Below are positions 1 to 16,364 of a DNA stretch of 64,000 nt, piece after piece. The first letter of the stretch is position 1. The number at the start of each line of letters is the position of its first letter. This stretch comes from Delphinapterus leucas (lineage: Eukaryota > Chordata > Mammalia > Artiodactyla > Monodontidae). The position numbers and the translations under genes were made by a program. Location of the stretch: NCBI RefSeq assembly GCF_002288925.2, contig NW_022098063.1, positions 4,337,784 to 4,401,783 on the forward strand. Direction: 5' to 3'. Below the pieces are notes generated by a model that did no database searches, was not told the origin of the DNA, and saw nothing but the letters and a program-made list of their open reading frames with translations.

Positions 1-3298
<3,298 letters not shown>

Positions 3299-5440
3299 CT
3301 AACTTTAGATTGGGAGGGTGGGGGGATTTGTAGCCTAACTGTAGCTCAAGGTTAAAAGCCATGTATAACCAAGTGTGCTCTTTTTTTTAAGAGGTAGAGT
3401 CTTACAATCGAATCTTGTGCTGATGTCACTTTGGTATATGGTCTTGAGCCAGTAACCTTCGTACTAGGTTTCAAGGAAATCTTTGTTGAAGTTTGAACCA
3501 CAGTGGACTCTGTTGTGGTTCTTAAATGTTTATATACTGTATTTCTAAGTTCTTTGAGGCAAACTAACTGTATGTATGAAGGTTATCTTTTTAAAAAGCT
3601 CTTCAGTACAAAATTGTATCATAAATACAAATCTTCAAAAGAAGTTTACAGTTCACATAGCGTTGATAATCTTCAGGTGAACACTTAGTGATCATTTAAA
3701 AAGCTTGACTGCTGATGGTAGAACATTGCTTTAATGAATTAAGTATCTGGGATTATTCTTTGAAAACAGATGATCCCATAATTTTTAAAAAGAAGACTTA
3801 TTTTGACTTAAGTAAAATGTGCCGATTAAACTTTTGTGGCCTATACAAATGAAATTAACTTCATAGCAAGAATGAATAGGCTTAACTAATACAATAATTT
3901 TCTAAAGGGAGATTGTTTTAAGAAGACTATTATGTAACTGAGGGACAAGTAATATAACTCTATGTGATTGTGAATGGGGAAGTTTTGTGCTGTGCGGGTC
4001 ATTTATTTTAGATGTTGCTGGGGTAAATAACAGTTATGTTTGATTTTAATCTCAAATCATTAGTTCCTTTTTTTTCCTTTCTGCAGAGAAAACAGTCTTA
4101 TCTAGAAGGAAAGCCATTTAATGGTTTTGTTTCTTTTTCTGAGATATGTGATACTGTAAATTATACTTGTACTTTTATAACTGAGTTATTTTTAGCCATT
4201 TGGATTGTTATTTTTAGTTTGTTGCCCCAGTGTGTTAGCTGCTCAAATTTCAAACTGATGATTTTCTAATTTTTTCAAATGAAATAAGTAAACATTTAAG
4301 TAAAAAAAATAGCACCACTCAAGTAAAGTTAATGGTGTAGCTCCATACACGGTCATTCATATTTTTGTATTTTCAGGTAAGTGGGAAGGAAATGTACCGT
4401 TTAGGGGTTAAGGACTGGGGTTTTGCTTTTCTTTGTTTTGTTTTCTTCGTTCTGTGACCTAGCTAATTGTAAAGGAATTAGTATAAAAACTCATTTTTAT
4501 TAGTAATCAATTTATCAATAAATTACATCTGTCACTGTTGCTCTGTGACGTTCAAAGTTATGAGAGTAGTGCTGAAATGGAGAAGGAAGTCTCTTCACCA
4601 GAGGGACTGGGTTTCATTTAAAGTCTTGGTGATAATAAATGTTGGACTGTTAGTTTTACAAGTATCAGTATAAAAACTAAGTTACTAATATCACTGTTTA
4701 GGTATTGTAATATTTAAATTTTTATTTTAATTTCTTTCCTAGAGTGGAGAAAAAATACCCTTAAACAATGGTCCTTCCCAAAGGAAACCTAGTATATACT
4801 TGGAGAAATGATTCATTTATTATTGGCATGCTTAGTTTTAAACCTCAATTTGCCAAAGTCAAAAAAAAATTTTTTTTTAATTAGAAATAAAATCAGTTTT
4901 CTGATGGTGGGGATAAAATAAGCCTAACAACAGATGTCATCCTTCCACGAGTTATTCCAGTTTGTACCAGTTTAAATTCTGACAAATTAAGACATCTACA
5001 TCTCAAACTAACTCATTTCGTAGACATCAGGAGTTAAAATGGCATATATGTAACGGCTTTAGAACTATTCAAAAAGCCCCCATTTTTTTTTTTTCCTGAA
5101 TTGCCATTAGTGGTTGGAAGCTTAAAAAGTTAGTAATAGTAACCGTATTCGTATGAAGGAGAATTCCAAGGTCAAAGTATTTCAAAAAACTACTAAATAT
5201 TTTCTAACTCCTTGTGTAATTTAATAGCATAAGATTATATATTACAATATGATTCTAATTGATATACTTGTGAGACACCTCCTTGTGAAACTTTATGGGC
5301 CAGTGAATGTTCACATTCCACAGCAGCATATTGACCAAAAAAATACCAGCCCATTGTGAATTGTGGAGAAACTATTCCCAACTTTTTCTAAATAGTTACC
5401 TACAAGGAAAGTATTAATAAAATAAATTATAAGCACTATT
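3299..5440 (+). other. PGGT1B: PGGT1B 3' UTR (end uncertain) and flank
   Basis: Sequence downstream of the stop codon is AT-rich and free of young repeats, as expected for a long 3' UTR. Candidate AATAAA polyadenylation hexamers lie at 4517-4522, 4886-4891 and 5416-5421. The first is followed by a T/GT-rich stretch. Which one is used cannot be told from sequence alone; the right boundary given is only the last of these signals. ORFs here (3503-3688, 4036-4269) are short and show no protein-like composition. Confidence 0.5.
4517..4522 (+). terminator. PGGT1B: Candidate PGGT1B polyadenylation signal
   Basis: First AATAAA after the PGGT1B stop codon, about 1.2 kb into the 3' UTR, followed within 40 bases by T/GT-rich sequence ('tctgtcactgttgctctgtg'). 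Other hexamers lie further downstream, so use of this one is only plausible. Confidence 0.35.
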
Positions 5441-5784
5441 TCATATATATACTTGGCTCTTTAGCAGTGGTGATAGAATAAGAAGGGGAATATGAAGTCT
5501 CAGTAACTCTGTTCCCTATGCTCTACAGCCAACTCCAGTATGGTATTTTTTAGACTATGGTTGGAGAGGCCTTGTTTTGAGCATATGCATGAAAACAAGG
5601 TTCATCAGGTCGTATAACACAATTCAACCTATTTATCATCTACAGTGCTTTTAGATTTGACCTATAATATGTGTACATTTTAATTAGATCTTTAAATAAT
5701 TATTTATAAATATTCAAATTCAAATAGAAGTTTTGCCGACAGTGGTACATAGTTTGAAACTGTTGGGCCTGATAATATTTGAGA

Positions 5785-5990
5785 GTCAGTATAGTAAGGA
5801 GGTGCTCTGGAGTCAGATGACTTGGGTTTAAATCCTAGATCTGCCAGTTCACCAGTGTAATCTTGGACCCTAACTTCCCCTTTGATAAAATGAGGGGGGA
5901 AAAATCTAACTCACAAGATTGTTTGAAGATCAAATGAGGTAATACATATAAAGTACTTAGCATAGTACTAAGTAAATAAAGTAAATTCCT
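5785..5990 (+). repeat. MIR SINE
   Basis: Old tRNA-derived MIR element, recognisable from the motif order 'gagtcagatgacttgggttt', 'ccagttcaccagtgtaatcttgga', a 'ataaaatgagg' block and 'atcaaatgaggtaatacat'. It is heavily diverged, as expected of a repeat shared by all mammals. Confidence 0.8.
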
Positions 5991-6859
5991 AATTATAATT
6001 TGTCATAACCATCATAAAATTGTTTTTAAAACCTCTCTTTTCTGTAATAGAGATCTCACAGAGTTTAAACTCGAGGAAGATGATGGCAGCACTGTAGTTT
6101 CTGAATCTCCCCATTCGAATCCAGAGTAACTAGGATAGCTATTCTACAAAACTAGATGACAGGGTGTCCCCATGAACTTTAGAATACAGTTTTTTAAGGA
6201 CAAACCACTGACCAACATAGTTTCAGCATCTGTGTGGGAGGAAGTGAAAGGCAGGCAGCTGGTTTCTGACAGCCTTGAGAATAGAACTATAGCATTGCCC
6301 CCAGTTTCTCACTAGAAAGTACAGTGGGCCAGTCTGAGAACAAAAGCTGAAACTGGGAGGGGTTCTACAGGTCCCCATTTGCAGGTAAGTGTTAGAGCAA
6401 TATGATATGGTCTGATGATTGTGCTAGAGCAGTCTGGGCCCTGTCCTGTATACATCTTAAGACTAATGAGATAAAGCCTAGCTAGAATTAGAATCCAAAT
6501 TGGACAGGATAGGTACAATAGGACAACAAGAAGAGAGAGTCCAGATAAATGTTGGGAAGGAAAGTCAATATACCTAGACATTATATGTGGACATAGATAA
6601 TCTTTTAAATCACTTTGTGAAAATGAAAGAGGAACTTTAGGGCCATAGAGCAAAGAAAAGTCGTCCTAGGGCACCCCTTCCTCCTAAAAGTACAGGAAAA
6701 CTCATTTCACCCAAAAACAACAAAACCTGAGAAGGATTACAGTCAAAGCCCATTCAAAGTTGTTTTAAGGAATAAAAGAATAAGCAGCCCAATATCCCCA
6801 CAGACATTGGAAGCACACCAGCAGGACATGACCACAAGACTGATGAAAACCTAGTATTT

Positions 6860-8430
6860 ATTGACTTAAAAAAAAGCCATTATGACAGGAAATTTATAAT
6901 TTTAGAGCAATATCAATAAAAATGAGAAAAGCTAAGAATTACACAATTGAGTCTTAAAAACTGGAGGAAAAAGCAAACCAAAAGGAAGTAGAAGGAAGGG
7001 ATTAATTAAAAGGGGGAAGGAGGGAAGACAAGATAGACAAACCACCAGACAATCTTTTCAAGAAAAAAAGGGAGGAAGCAAAAACACAAAAGTTTAAATG
7101 ACAAGAGAGATAACATAAAACAGGAAATTTTTCAAAATTATAACACTACTTTGAGTAATTTTATATAATAAATTAGAAAATAATAACCTTTCTTAGAAAA
7201 ATGCCAATTGCCAAGATTACCAAAGTAGATACAGAAATTCAAAACAAATGGACTCTTTACAAAAAAAAAAATCAGGCCCAGATTGTTTCAAGGGTATTTC
7301 TACCAAACTGTCATGATTAAATAATCCTAATGTTGTTTAAACATTTCCAGGGGCTATAAAGAGACTCTTGAGGGCAAAAAACACAAAAAAGGCTTCTAAA
7401 TTCATTTTGTAAAGTGAACATGATAAGCATTGTTTCTAAAACCTGACAAAGTTTGTACCAAAGAGAAAATTATAGACCGCTCTCACTTATGAATATATCA
7501 GTACATAAATGTTAACAGTACATTAGCAAACAATTCAACAGCACTTTCAAAAAATATTAAGTCATGAGTAAGTTGGATTTATTATAGGAATGCAAGAATA
7601 TTATTAGACAATCCATTAATATTCATCATATTAAAAGAGTTAAGGAGAAAAATCATATGATTATCTCCATCTTTGCAGAAAAGACACTTGACAAAATTTA
7701 ACATTTATGTTAAATACACTCGATAAGTAGAAATTGATGAGTAATTCATTGACAGTGTACCTGTGCCCAAAAGCCAGCATCTTAATGTCGATACTAAAGT
7801 CAGGAACAAGGCCCACTCTCTCCTCTACTATTTAACTTTGTGTTGGGGGATTTAGTCAGTGAGACAAAAGAAAACAAAGACGTGAATTGAAAAGGAAGAG
7901 GAAAACTTTTAAAATATGATTTTATATCTGGAAAGCACAAAGGAATTTGTTGAAAAGCTATAAGAGAACTTAGTAAAGTAGCAATTGCATACAACTAACA
8001 TACAACTATCGGTAGCCTTCACCAGACACAAAAGAGTGCATACTCTGATTCCATTTAGATGAAGTTCAAAATGGGCAAAATTGTCTATGGTGTCAGAAAT
8101 TAGTGCCCTCATTCAATCACTACCTCCCTCCTCAAAGGTAAGCACTATCATGACTTAAATCACCATCAGATATGTCTGGTTTTGAACTTTCTTTAAGTGG
8201 AATCATAATCGACGCATTAGTTTTCAACTGGTTTCTTTTGCTCCACAGGGACTGGAAGAGTACAAGGCAGAGTCTGTGGTGCTGGCGATGTTCTGTTTCA
8301 TAATTTAGGTGCTGGTTACATAGGTGCATTCACTTTATGAATATTTATCAAGCTGTACACTTATGATTTGTGCACTTTTCTGTACGTATAATTACAGTTC
8401 AATAAAAATGTTTACTAAAAAGAATAAAAG
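6860..8430 (+). repeat. Degenerate LINE-1 (ORF2 fragment and 3' end)
   Basis: Old L1M-type element in sense orientation. Around 7460-7720 the conceptual translation shows broken pieces of the ORF2 reverse transcriptase region, such as 'NYRPLSLMN' and 'ISIFAEKT', interrupted by stops and frameshifts. The right part (about 8170-8415) matches an L1 3' UTR: 'gatgttctgtttcataatttaggtgctggttacataggtg' motifs, then 'gctgtacacttatgatttgtgcac' and a terminal 'caataaaaa' signal. Inactive. Confidence 0.75.
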
Positions 8431-8439
8431 ACTATATAT

Positions 8440-10515
8440 GTATATAAACCTAAACTAGTTAGAAGATGTTCTTGAAGAGAAGATCCCTTTTATGATTGCA
8501 AAAAAAGAAAAAAAAAAACAAGAAACGTATATGTAAACTTGAGGTCCAAAACCTGTATGAGAAAATCTTAAAACTCTTGAAAGCCCTCACATGGCTCTGA
8601 TGCACACTGAAATTTGAGAACCAATCACTGATTTAGAAAAAGCAGCTTGGGCAGGAGAAGCAAGTAAGAACCCCATAATTATTTGCAAATGTAAATTTTA
8701 AAAAGTTTTAGTTAACAGTAAGCTGAGTGCGATTCAACAATGTGCTCTTTGCTCCCACTCCAAAAAAGCTAATGTGATCTTAGTCTGTGGTAATAGGGTT
8801 GAAATGTAATGAATGCTCAGCTATGCAAAGAAAATATGACATTTATTTTCTCAAATGGACCCAATCTTCATTTGCCCGTATCTTCGTCTATCAAGAGGTA
8901 GCGGAGGCTAAGGAGCGGGGCCATTTAAATTTGTCAGCTAACAATCTCAGTCTCTTCTGATATCAGTGTTTTTTTTTTTCTCTCTTGCTCCTTGTTGGCT
9001 GAGTATATGTGCCTCCTGGCAGTTCGTGGGGGCCTCTGTTGCAGGTTGCTGTTCTGATCTGGTGTCTACTAAGGTGTCTGCCGCCAGTCTAGTGTGGCCT
9101 TTGCAGGTGGGTTGCTGCCATTTGCCACTAATTGCACAGTCCCAGCGCTATGGCCTTTTTGCTCTAATCCCAGGGCACCGCCAATCTCCCTGATTTTAGT
9201 GACACTGTATCTGCACTCTCCTGTCCCCTTCACACACACACACACACACACACACACCACCCCACCCCACCCCATCTCTTTGGCCTATGCAGAAGCTCCT
9301 AGGTCTTTATTCCTGAAACACTGTCATTTCATTTATCTAGTAACCTCCCCTTCCACTTAATGGTACTGAGCCACCCTGGGTGTAGAGGTAAGCTAAAACT
9401 ATTTCTCCTAGGACTGCAGCCTCTTCTAGGAAGCCTGGAGAAGCAGGTCAGAAGGCCACTTCACGTACCACATGTCTAAATATTTAAGAGTTACAAATCA
9501 CACCAGAAAATTATGTTCTGTCCTCCTAGACTGACAAATATAATAACAGATTTGGTGGGGGGGAAAGCAAGTCATACCAAATAATTGTGAATAGCATAAA
9601 TGCACAATTAACTTCATTTTCCACTCCAGGCCATGATTTGGCAGTCGGTGCTGCTGGGCTGGAGCAGAGCAGGCAAAGGGGAAAGATTTCTCCCTGATTT
9701 GCTAGCCTGCCAGCCCTGGCTCCCTGCAGTCATTAGAGAGAGCCACAGATTCCACATTCACTTCTTCTTCTTGGAGGGAGTGTAGGGGGTGGCTCTTTCA
9801 CACCCACTTGATCTCTCTCCACCCCCCTGCACCTCCTCCATCTGAGCACAAGCTTCTCTTTACCCCACGCAGTCTGAGTCAGGTGATCTTCGCCCACATA
9901 CGTGTCCAGCCTCCTACCCTACCAACATCACCCTATCAAGCATCTCAAAGGAAACTCAGGCTCAGATCTAGAAATCTTGGCCTCCTCAGGGTTCCCAGCC
10001 CATGGCCAGCCCTCTTTCCCCACCCTAGGCCCCCTGCCACACCTTGACAAGCTCTGTGTCATCTCCACCTCCCCCAGGCAGCTGCTCCATCATCACACCT
10101 TGGATCCAAGTGTGAACACACACCCTGGCAGCACAGTCCAAAAGGGACCCAAGAGAGAACCCCATGGAGTCCCTGGAAGTGGGCTCACACGGGAATTCCA
10201 TGATCTCTGGTAGCTGGGGGCATGCTCTAGAAAGGGGACCCACCAGTCTTACGGGGAGCATTGGAATGGGGTGCTCTTGCCTGGATCTAAGGGCAGTACT
10301 GACAGACTACCAGGCCCTATGTCCTTAGTTTCCTTCACACCTGTCTAGACCTTGCAAGTAGGCATTCCACGCACCTCCTCTCCTCTGCCTATCTCTTTCA
10401 TCCTTTCCACACTTTCCCAGGGCTGGGAGTAAATAAGATTTCTCCCCTTCGTTTGTGGCAGGGACTTTCTTCATTTTCTGAGTTCTCTCTACCATTGCCT
10501 TGACATGTTAACTGG
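8440..10515. other. Intergenic, no gene recognised
   Basis: Mixed-composition intergenic DNA. A GC-richer part (about 8890-10450) has several overlapping short ORFs on both strands (for example 9902-10213), none with recognisable domains or consistent splice sites. The only clear structure is the CA microsatellite near 9231. Confidence 0.6.
9231..9257 (+). repeat. (CA)n microsatellite
   Basis: Thirteen uninterrupted CA units followed by a CCCCA-type tract (about 9258-9275). It is likely length-polymorphic. Confidence 0.95.
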
Positions 10516-10518
10516 AGG

Positions 10519-10814
10519 GGGTTTTTGTTTTTTATTTATTTTTGGCTGCATTGGGTCTTCGTTGCTGTGCGTGGGCTTCTCATTGTGGTGGCTTCTCTTG
10601 TTGCGGAGCACGGGCTCTAGGCGCATGGGCTTCAGTAGCTGTGGCACACAGGCTCAGTAGTTGCGGCTCGCGGCCTCTAGAGTGCAGGCTTAGTAGTTGT
10701 GGCACACGGGCTTAGTTGCTCATCGGCATGTGGGATCCTCCCAGAGTAGGGCTGGAACCTGTGTCCCCTGCATTGGCAGGCAGATTCTTAACTACTGCCC
10801 CACCAGGGAAGTCC
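10519..10814 (-). mobile_element. CHR-type tRNA-derived SINE, long subfamily
   Basis: Antisense copy of the cetacean CHR SINE. The A-rich tail reads as 'tttttatttatttttggctgc' type sequence at the left, and the tRNA-related head ends at the right as 'accagggaagtcc'. The internal body carries repeated 'ttagtagttgtggcacac' type blocks typical of the long subfamily. Internal divergence suggests moderate age. No clean target-site duplication could be fixed by eye. Confidence 0.9.
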
Positions 10815-11980
10815 TTAAACTGCAGTTTAATTTATAAAATCCTTTCTCAAATGACAAAGGCTAGCTTTATGATTCTTATTTTGCTACAAACTCTAAAGCT
10901 GCTTATTCCCTCCCTTCCTCATTGCTGTAATATGCTAAACCTCTCAAGGTAAATGAGTGCCTCTGGTGGAACAAGAAATGCAAAGGCAAAAACAATCAAC
11001 AGTTTTTCAAAGTTACTATCCCTGCCTATTAAAGTATCATTTTAATAGAAGTAGGGCAGCTAAAATGAAGGAGGTGATGACACCACTGTGTACTGTTGGT
11101 TTCAAGGTACCACATATTAAAAAGGTCAGAAGTGGGAAGATCAGGCTTTCTAGGGGGGCAAGGAGAAATGGGCCATATTTATCATATTCGAATAGCTGAA
11201 GAGCTGTTCTGTGGAATAAGGTTTAGATTCAGTGCCAACTCTAGAATTTCTGTTTAGTGGGGGCTTAGGGGGTGGCCATCTTAAGACGGTGAGGCCTGGG
11301 GGACTTGCCTTGAAGTTGATTTGCATATCGCCGAACTCTGTTTATTGTGTGATCATTTGAGCTGGCTTTAGAGCTTGTGAGGATTAGGGGTTAATCTTAA
11401 CATATACCCCTCCTTAGTCACATTCTGGCTCCACCAGTAACTGGACTGCTCAAAACTTTAAACATGCACAACAAATAATATTTTTCGAATAGTGGAATTG
11501 ATAAATGAATCCGTATGTGAGAAAGATAAAGGACTGCAACGTCAGAGCTGTGTGAAGCTGGAATGGAACCAGTAAGCTCCCTGCCCTGGAGAAGGTAAGC
11601 TCAGCTGGGAGCCAGGGAGGAAGCAGAGGACTGCAGGCTGGCAGTGCATAGCTAGACTCACTTTCAGATGACAGTCAGTTTGGACAGGGAAGTGTCAAAC
11701 AGGAAAACAGACACCATTATTTTAGAGCATTACCTCATTTCTCTCAAAGTCAGCATTCCTATTGCCTGTTCTTGAACAACCTGCATTTTCAGAGTAAACA
11801 AATCATCCTAGTTGATGAGGGAAAGTTCCAGTTTTCAGAAAAATTCTCAGTTTAAATGTAAAAGGAATGATGGCAGAAAAGAATTATTTTGCAAATGCTC
11901 ATAGATTCTAGGCTAAAACCATCAGTGGATACTGAAACCATTAGGAGAAAAGGTGATGGAGAATGTTAAAATGGAAGGCT
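10815..11980. other. Intergenic, nothing recognised
   Basis: No gene, RNA or clear repeat recognised. ORFs such as 10957-11199 are short and lack domain features. Confidence 0.5.
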
Positions 11981-11981
11981 C

Positions 11982-12187
11982 GGGCTTCCCTGGTGGCACA
12001 GTGGTTGAGAGTCCGCCTGCCGATGCAGGGGACACGGGTTTGTGCCCCGGTCCGGGAAGATCCCACATGCCGCGGAGCGGCTGGGCCCGTGAGCCATGGC
12101 CGCTGAGCCTGCACGTCGGGAGCCTGTGCTCCGCAACGGGAGAGGCCACAACAGTGAGAGGCCCGCGTACCGCAAAAAAAAAAAAAA
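11982..12187 (+). mobile_element. CHR-type SINE, short cetacean subfamily
   Basis: Full-length copy starting 'gggcttccctggtggcacag' and ending 'cccgcgtaccgc' plus an A tail. It has the A-box/B-box-like tRNA head and the body 'cggctgggcccgtgagcc'. Low divergence from the other copies in this window implies recent insertion in the cetacean lineage. ORFs reported across it on both strands are SINE-derived. Confidence 0.95.
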
Positions 12188-15070
12188 GTAAGGCGCATGC
12201 TGCCAGCACCTGAATCCACTAATTAACCCTGCTGTCTCTAAAAGGAGAACAATCAGTAAGAGCCTCCTGATTAATGCAGAGTGAGGTACACAGTACTAGC
12301 TACAAAGTATCCTTGTCCAAACAGCGGAGACTGAAGCTAATCAATCTGCTAGAGCTAATGTCTAGATCTCACCAGTGAAATGGGAAAAGTAATAATGGCA
12401 CCACGAGGAAGCATCCAACTGTGTCAGAGGTAGCACATCCTAAAGATAAATCTGGTTTCTTCAACAAGCCAATGGCATAAGGAAGTGGAAGGAGAGGGAT
12501 AAGGTAGACTGTTCTAGGTTAAAAGAAATGTAAGAGACATAGGAACACATGGACCTGACTTGGGCTTGGGTCCTAATTTAAGCAAACTAACTTTCAAAAG
12601 ACGTTTTTGAGAGGACTAGGGAAATTTGATATGAACTAGATATTTAGTGATATTAAATAATTATTTTAAATTTTGTTAGTTGTGATAATGGTTTGTGTTA
12701 TACAAAATTTTTTTCTCATATTATAGAGATACATTCAGAATTTGGATTGACAAATTCAGAACTGCACTTTAAAAAGGTGAGACTCACCTCCAAACTTTTC
12801 ATTCAGAAGGTTATGGTAGAGACAGGAATCTTTTTAAGTTCCACAGGTAATTCTGAAGAGAAGCCAGGTTTAAGAATCACTGTATTAAATAACTCAAAAG
12901 GTCCATTCTAACATGGAGAGTAGATGAGCTTAAGGTGACTTCAGGTTGACAAATGTATGTCTCTTAAATGGTAGTTGGGAGCAGGGTCTTTAGGAGGCAA
13001 AGTATATGTATGTACCTCCCCACGCGGCCCCGCCCCACCCTGCCCAACACCAGAAGTTCCTCAGTACTAAGAAGCCTGAAGATTTGGAAGAGAACAAAAG
13101 AGGTAAGGATCCCAGCAGCTCTTGGATTTTCTCTGTCAGACCTAGCTCGATGCAGTTATGTCCAACACTGGAGAAGGAAGATGTTTTTATTGAAAACATT
13201 GAGGAAGTGGGGACTGGCTTAATGTTAATTACTACGTTGAAATATTTAGATTTTATCTCTAAATCTCTCCTAGATGAAAAATGCAGGGAGAATTTCTAAG
13301 TGGAAGGCCTATTAATATGTAAGTAGACAAACGAGTTTCAGGAAGCACTACTTCTAAGTTTTTTTCAAACATTGTACTACCTTCTATGAGGAGAGGAAAT
13401 ACAGATTACAGAACATAGAGCTCCAAACCAAATTATTTCAGCTTTCATTTCTACACCAGGCATGTACCAATATTACCTTAGTGTCTAAATGACTTCAGAG
13501 AACTCACTCCAGTTCACTAAAATGAGATTTTAAGTCAGAGCAGGTTGCAAACTGGGTTATAACTTGTATGTTTAATACTCATAGTGTTTATGGAAGACAC
13601 GATGCTTCTTCTCTGCTTATAAATATATAATACCATAATGAAAGTTATCCATTAAATGTTAATAGTCAGTATGGCATCTACCTGGAATATGCTTTTCCCC
13701 AGAGATCTGTCATAGTGTGTTTGGGGAAGAGAAGGTGGTAGGAAGGGCATCAATGAAGATGTTTCCCTGTGTTAAAAAGATATGTCTTTCCTTCCAGTTC
13801 ATTTTTATTTTGTAATCTTACATCTCATTTCTATTATGTTTCACCGTTTTCTGAAGAGAGGGCAGAAACTGTCAACTGAGGACACAATTGAAAAAAATTC
13901 TGACTTACGGGGAATTTATTTCAAAGGTTTAGTTCCTTAATAAATTACTCAGGCTCTGGGTAATTTAGCTTCAGGAGACCTGATGACTTTCATCTTTTCC
14001 CCTTAAACACACAGAACAAGAAGAGCTTCAAGACGAGGTGGCCCAGGAGGAAAGTGTTACTGCCCAAACCAGCAGACTAAAGGGTGCTGCAAGTGTCATC
14101 ATGCTTTTCAACCACTGAGACATCTGTCTTCTCTTTTTTTTTTAAAGGTAAGCAGTTATATCAGAAAAACTTTAAACAGGACAAAAAGGGTACTGTTGAT
14201 GAGGAACTCTCCTCCCACACCAACCTGCATTCTGCAGCCCTCTGCAGAGGCAACATGTGTGACCAGCTTCTATAAAAGGACCTGCACATGCAACCACATA
14301 CGTGTGAATGTGTTTATATTCACACGCTTACATATGATGGTGACCTCAAGACCAATCAACTCAGCAGAAATTCAAGTTTTCATTTATTTTACGCAGCCTG
14401 GCATTTTCCTTTTCCAGATTTCTGTTACCGGTTATTAGGAAAAATGGCCAATTTAATCATCTCTGTTATAATTTGAGAAAGGACTAAGGAATGACTTAAA
14501 ATAACTTATAAAAAATAAACGATTATACCTGGAAAGTCATAGAACAAGATTCTCATTTCTCATTTCCACCACTCCTTTGTTGCCCCTGCGTAGTGGAAAC
14601 GTTGAGCTTGGTAGAGCTGGGCTGCCACAGACACCACCACAGCCTGGATGAACTGAGTCCCCTGCAGAGGTGAACTAGAACCAAGATTTCAATCTCCTAA
14701 CGCTTAATGCTTGAGGAGGGAAGGCTCTGGGCCACGCCGACAACCAGTCTCAGCTGCTTTGGGTAACGGGCTATTTGTTGCAGCACTGTGTTTTCTCCGT
14801 AGAAAACCAGATTGTGGTTCTTACAGTGTAGAGCTGCTTGTTTGGACTGGCTTGCCTTCTCCACCCTCCTCACATCATAGAACACATAGAAAAGGTGGTA
14901 GGGCACCCACAGTCAGCCCAGGAGGCAGCTTATGGGCACAATCCTAGAGGCTCTGTTGGCCCAGGTCCCACCCCAAACCGTTCCTCTCAAAGGATTAAAG
15001 GTGGCATATCTTAGCACACAGGTGATCCATTTCAGCTATTGGAATTGGCGAATATCTGCTACCTCAGTGA
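12188..15070. other. Intergenic, no gene recognised
   Basis: Unique-looking DNA with a short GC-rich patch at about 13015-13050. A 97-codon ORF at 13006-13299 is open, but it has no recognisable domain, signal or splice context, and I do not call it a gene. Confidence 0.5.
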
Positions 15071-15074
15071 GGCC

Positions 15075-15213
15075 TGAAAACCACTTCATTGCAGCAGCAG
15101 CAGCATCACCTGGCACTTGTTAGAAAAGGTAACGCTCGGACCCACAGAATCAGCATCTATTTTAATGAGCTCCCCAGTGAGTCTTGTGAACGTTAAAGTT
15201 TGAGAAGTGCTGT
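15075..15213. repeat. MER5A-type hAT DNA transposon remnant
   Basis: Shows the family motif order 'agcatcacctggcacttgtt', 'cagaatcagcatc' and 'gtttgagaagtgctg'. Ancient non-autonomous element. Confidence 0.7.
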
Positions 15214-15254
15214 CCACGGGGTAACATGTATCTCCTTAGCATAATGCTGTGTCA

Positions 15255-15610
15255 GGCCCTGGAGACCTAAGCCCTGCCTCCCTTTCCAGCCTCACCTTTG
15301 GTCATTCCCCTCTGCCCAACCCGTGATACCTGAAGGCACTCTGCTCTCTCTGTTCTTGACTTTGCGCAGACCGCCTCTCAGCCTAGAACGTCCTCTACCT
15401 GCCCTTCTGAACTCTTATCCTTCAACTGTCAACTTAAAAGTCCAGTTTCACCTGCCCAGCTGAATTAGACAAAGCAAGACACTGGCCCATTATAGTCTTT
15501 CTCCCACCCTGTTGCTCCCTGGTTCTGCTTATGTGCTTCTGCTAGAGAACTTCGCACGCTGGGCAGTAATTACCTGTTTACTGTCCATTGTCTCAGGCAG
15601 ACCGTGAGTG
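15255..15610 (+). repeat. L2 LINE 3' region
   Basis: Motif order fits the L2 3' end: 'agcctagaacgtcctctacc', 'cttatccttcaactgtcaact', 'cagtttcacctgcccagctga' and 'ttacctgtttactgtccattg'. Diverged and non-coding. Confidence 0.7.
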
Positions 15611-16228
15611 CTTGCTGTCAGCAGCTTTGGTTTGTTCATCTCTTTTTTTTTTTTTTTTGAATTTCTTAAGTTGTGACACAGCACATGGTAGGTATGAAAG
15701 TCATGCTTATTGGAAAAATCAATCAGCGAATCTTGGCCATTTTTACTGGAAAGTAATTTTCCTAAAACAGTAGTGTATATTATATGTATAAATCATTTCA
15801 AAATATTTATGTTTTTATTCCTCTGATTTGTGGCCAGTTTCATGAAATGCAGGACAGCATGTAAACCCATTTCTTATCCCTCAGGCCAGATGTAAAATTA
15901 TGTTCTATCTTTGCACAATTTAATATACTTTAAATGCAACAAAGTTATTGAAAAGAGAAATTAAATCATATCAAATAAGTTATAGATAAAAAAACATCTT
16001 CTGATATGACTACTGTCTACTAAATCACTGTTCATTGCTTATTTTCCAAAAATGTAACACTAAAGACTGATCACTTTTTCCTTAAAAACACTAAAAAATC
16101 CTGACTCCCAGTTGGTCTGCATCCACTTTAAAAATCACATTCTTGTATTGTATCCTTTTTCTTCCCCAAGTATGGTGAACTTACGTCCACACACATCCTC
16201 AGCCAGCCTTTTCTACACACCATTTTAA

Positions 16229-16364
16229 ATTTATTTTTTTATTTTTTTATTTTTTGCGGTACGCGAGCCTCTCACTGTTGTGGCCTCTCCCGTTGCGGAG
16301 CACAGGCTCCGGATGCACAGGCTCAGCGGCCATGGCTCACGGGCCCAGCCGCTCCGCGGCACGT
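16229..16364 (-). mobile_element. 5'-truncated CHR-type SINE
   Basis: Antisense copy of the short subfamily. The T-rich tail and 'tttttgcggtacgcgagcc' are at the left, and the body stops at 'ccgcggcacgt', so the tRNA head is missing. Similar short direct repeats flank it ('acacaccattttaaa' at about 16215 and 'acgcaccatttttaaa' at about 16365), consistent with target-site duplication of a truncated insertion. Confidence 0.85.

Noticed and set aside
11922..12219. ORFs on both strands around 12 kb, and similar ones at 21.3, 25.1 and 58.7 kb
   Set aside because: All are translations of CHR SINEs; near-identical peptides recur at each SINE.
13006..13299. 97-codon ORF in intergenic DNA
   Set aside because: No domain, no promoter or splice context, and overlapping ORFs exist on the other strand.
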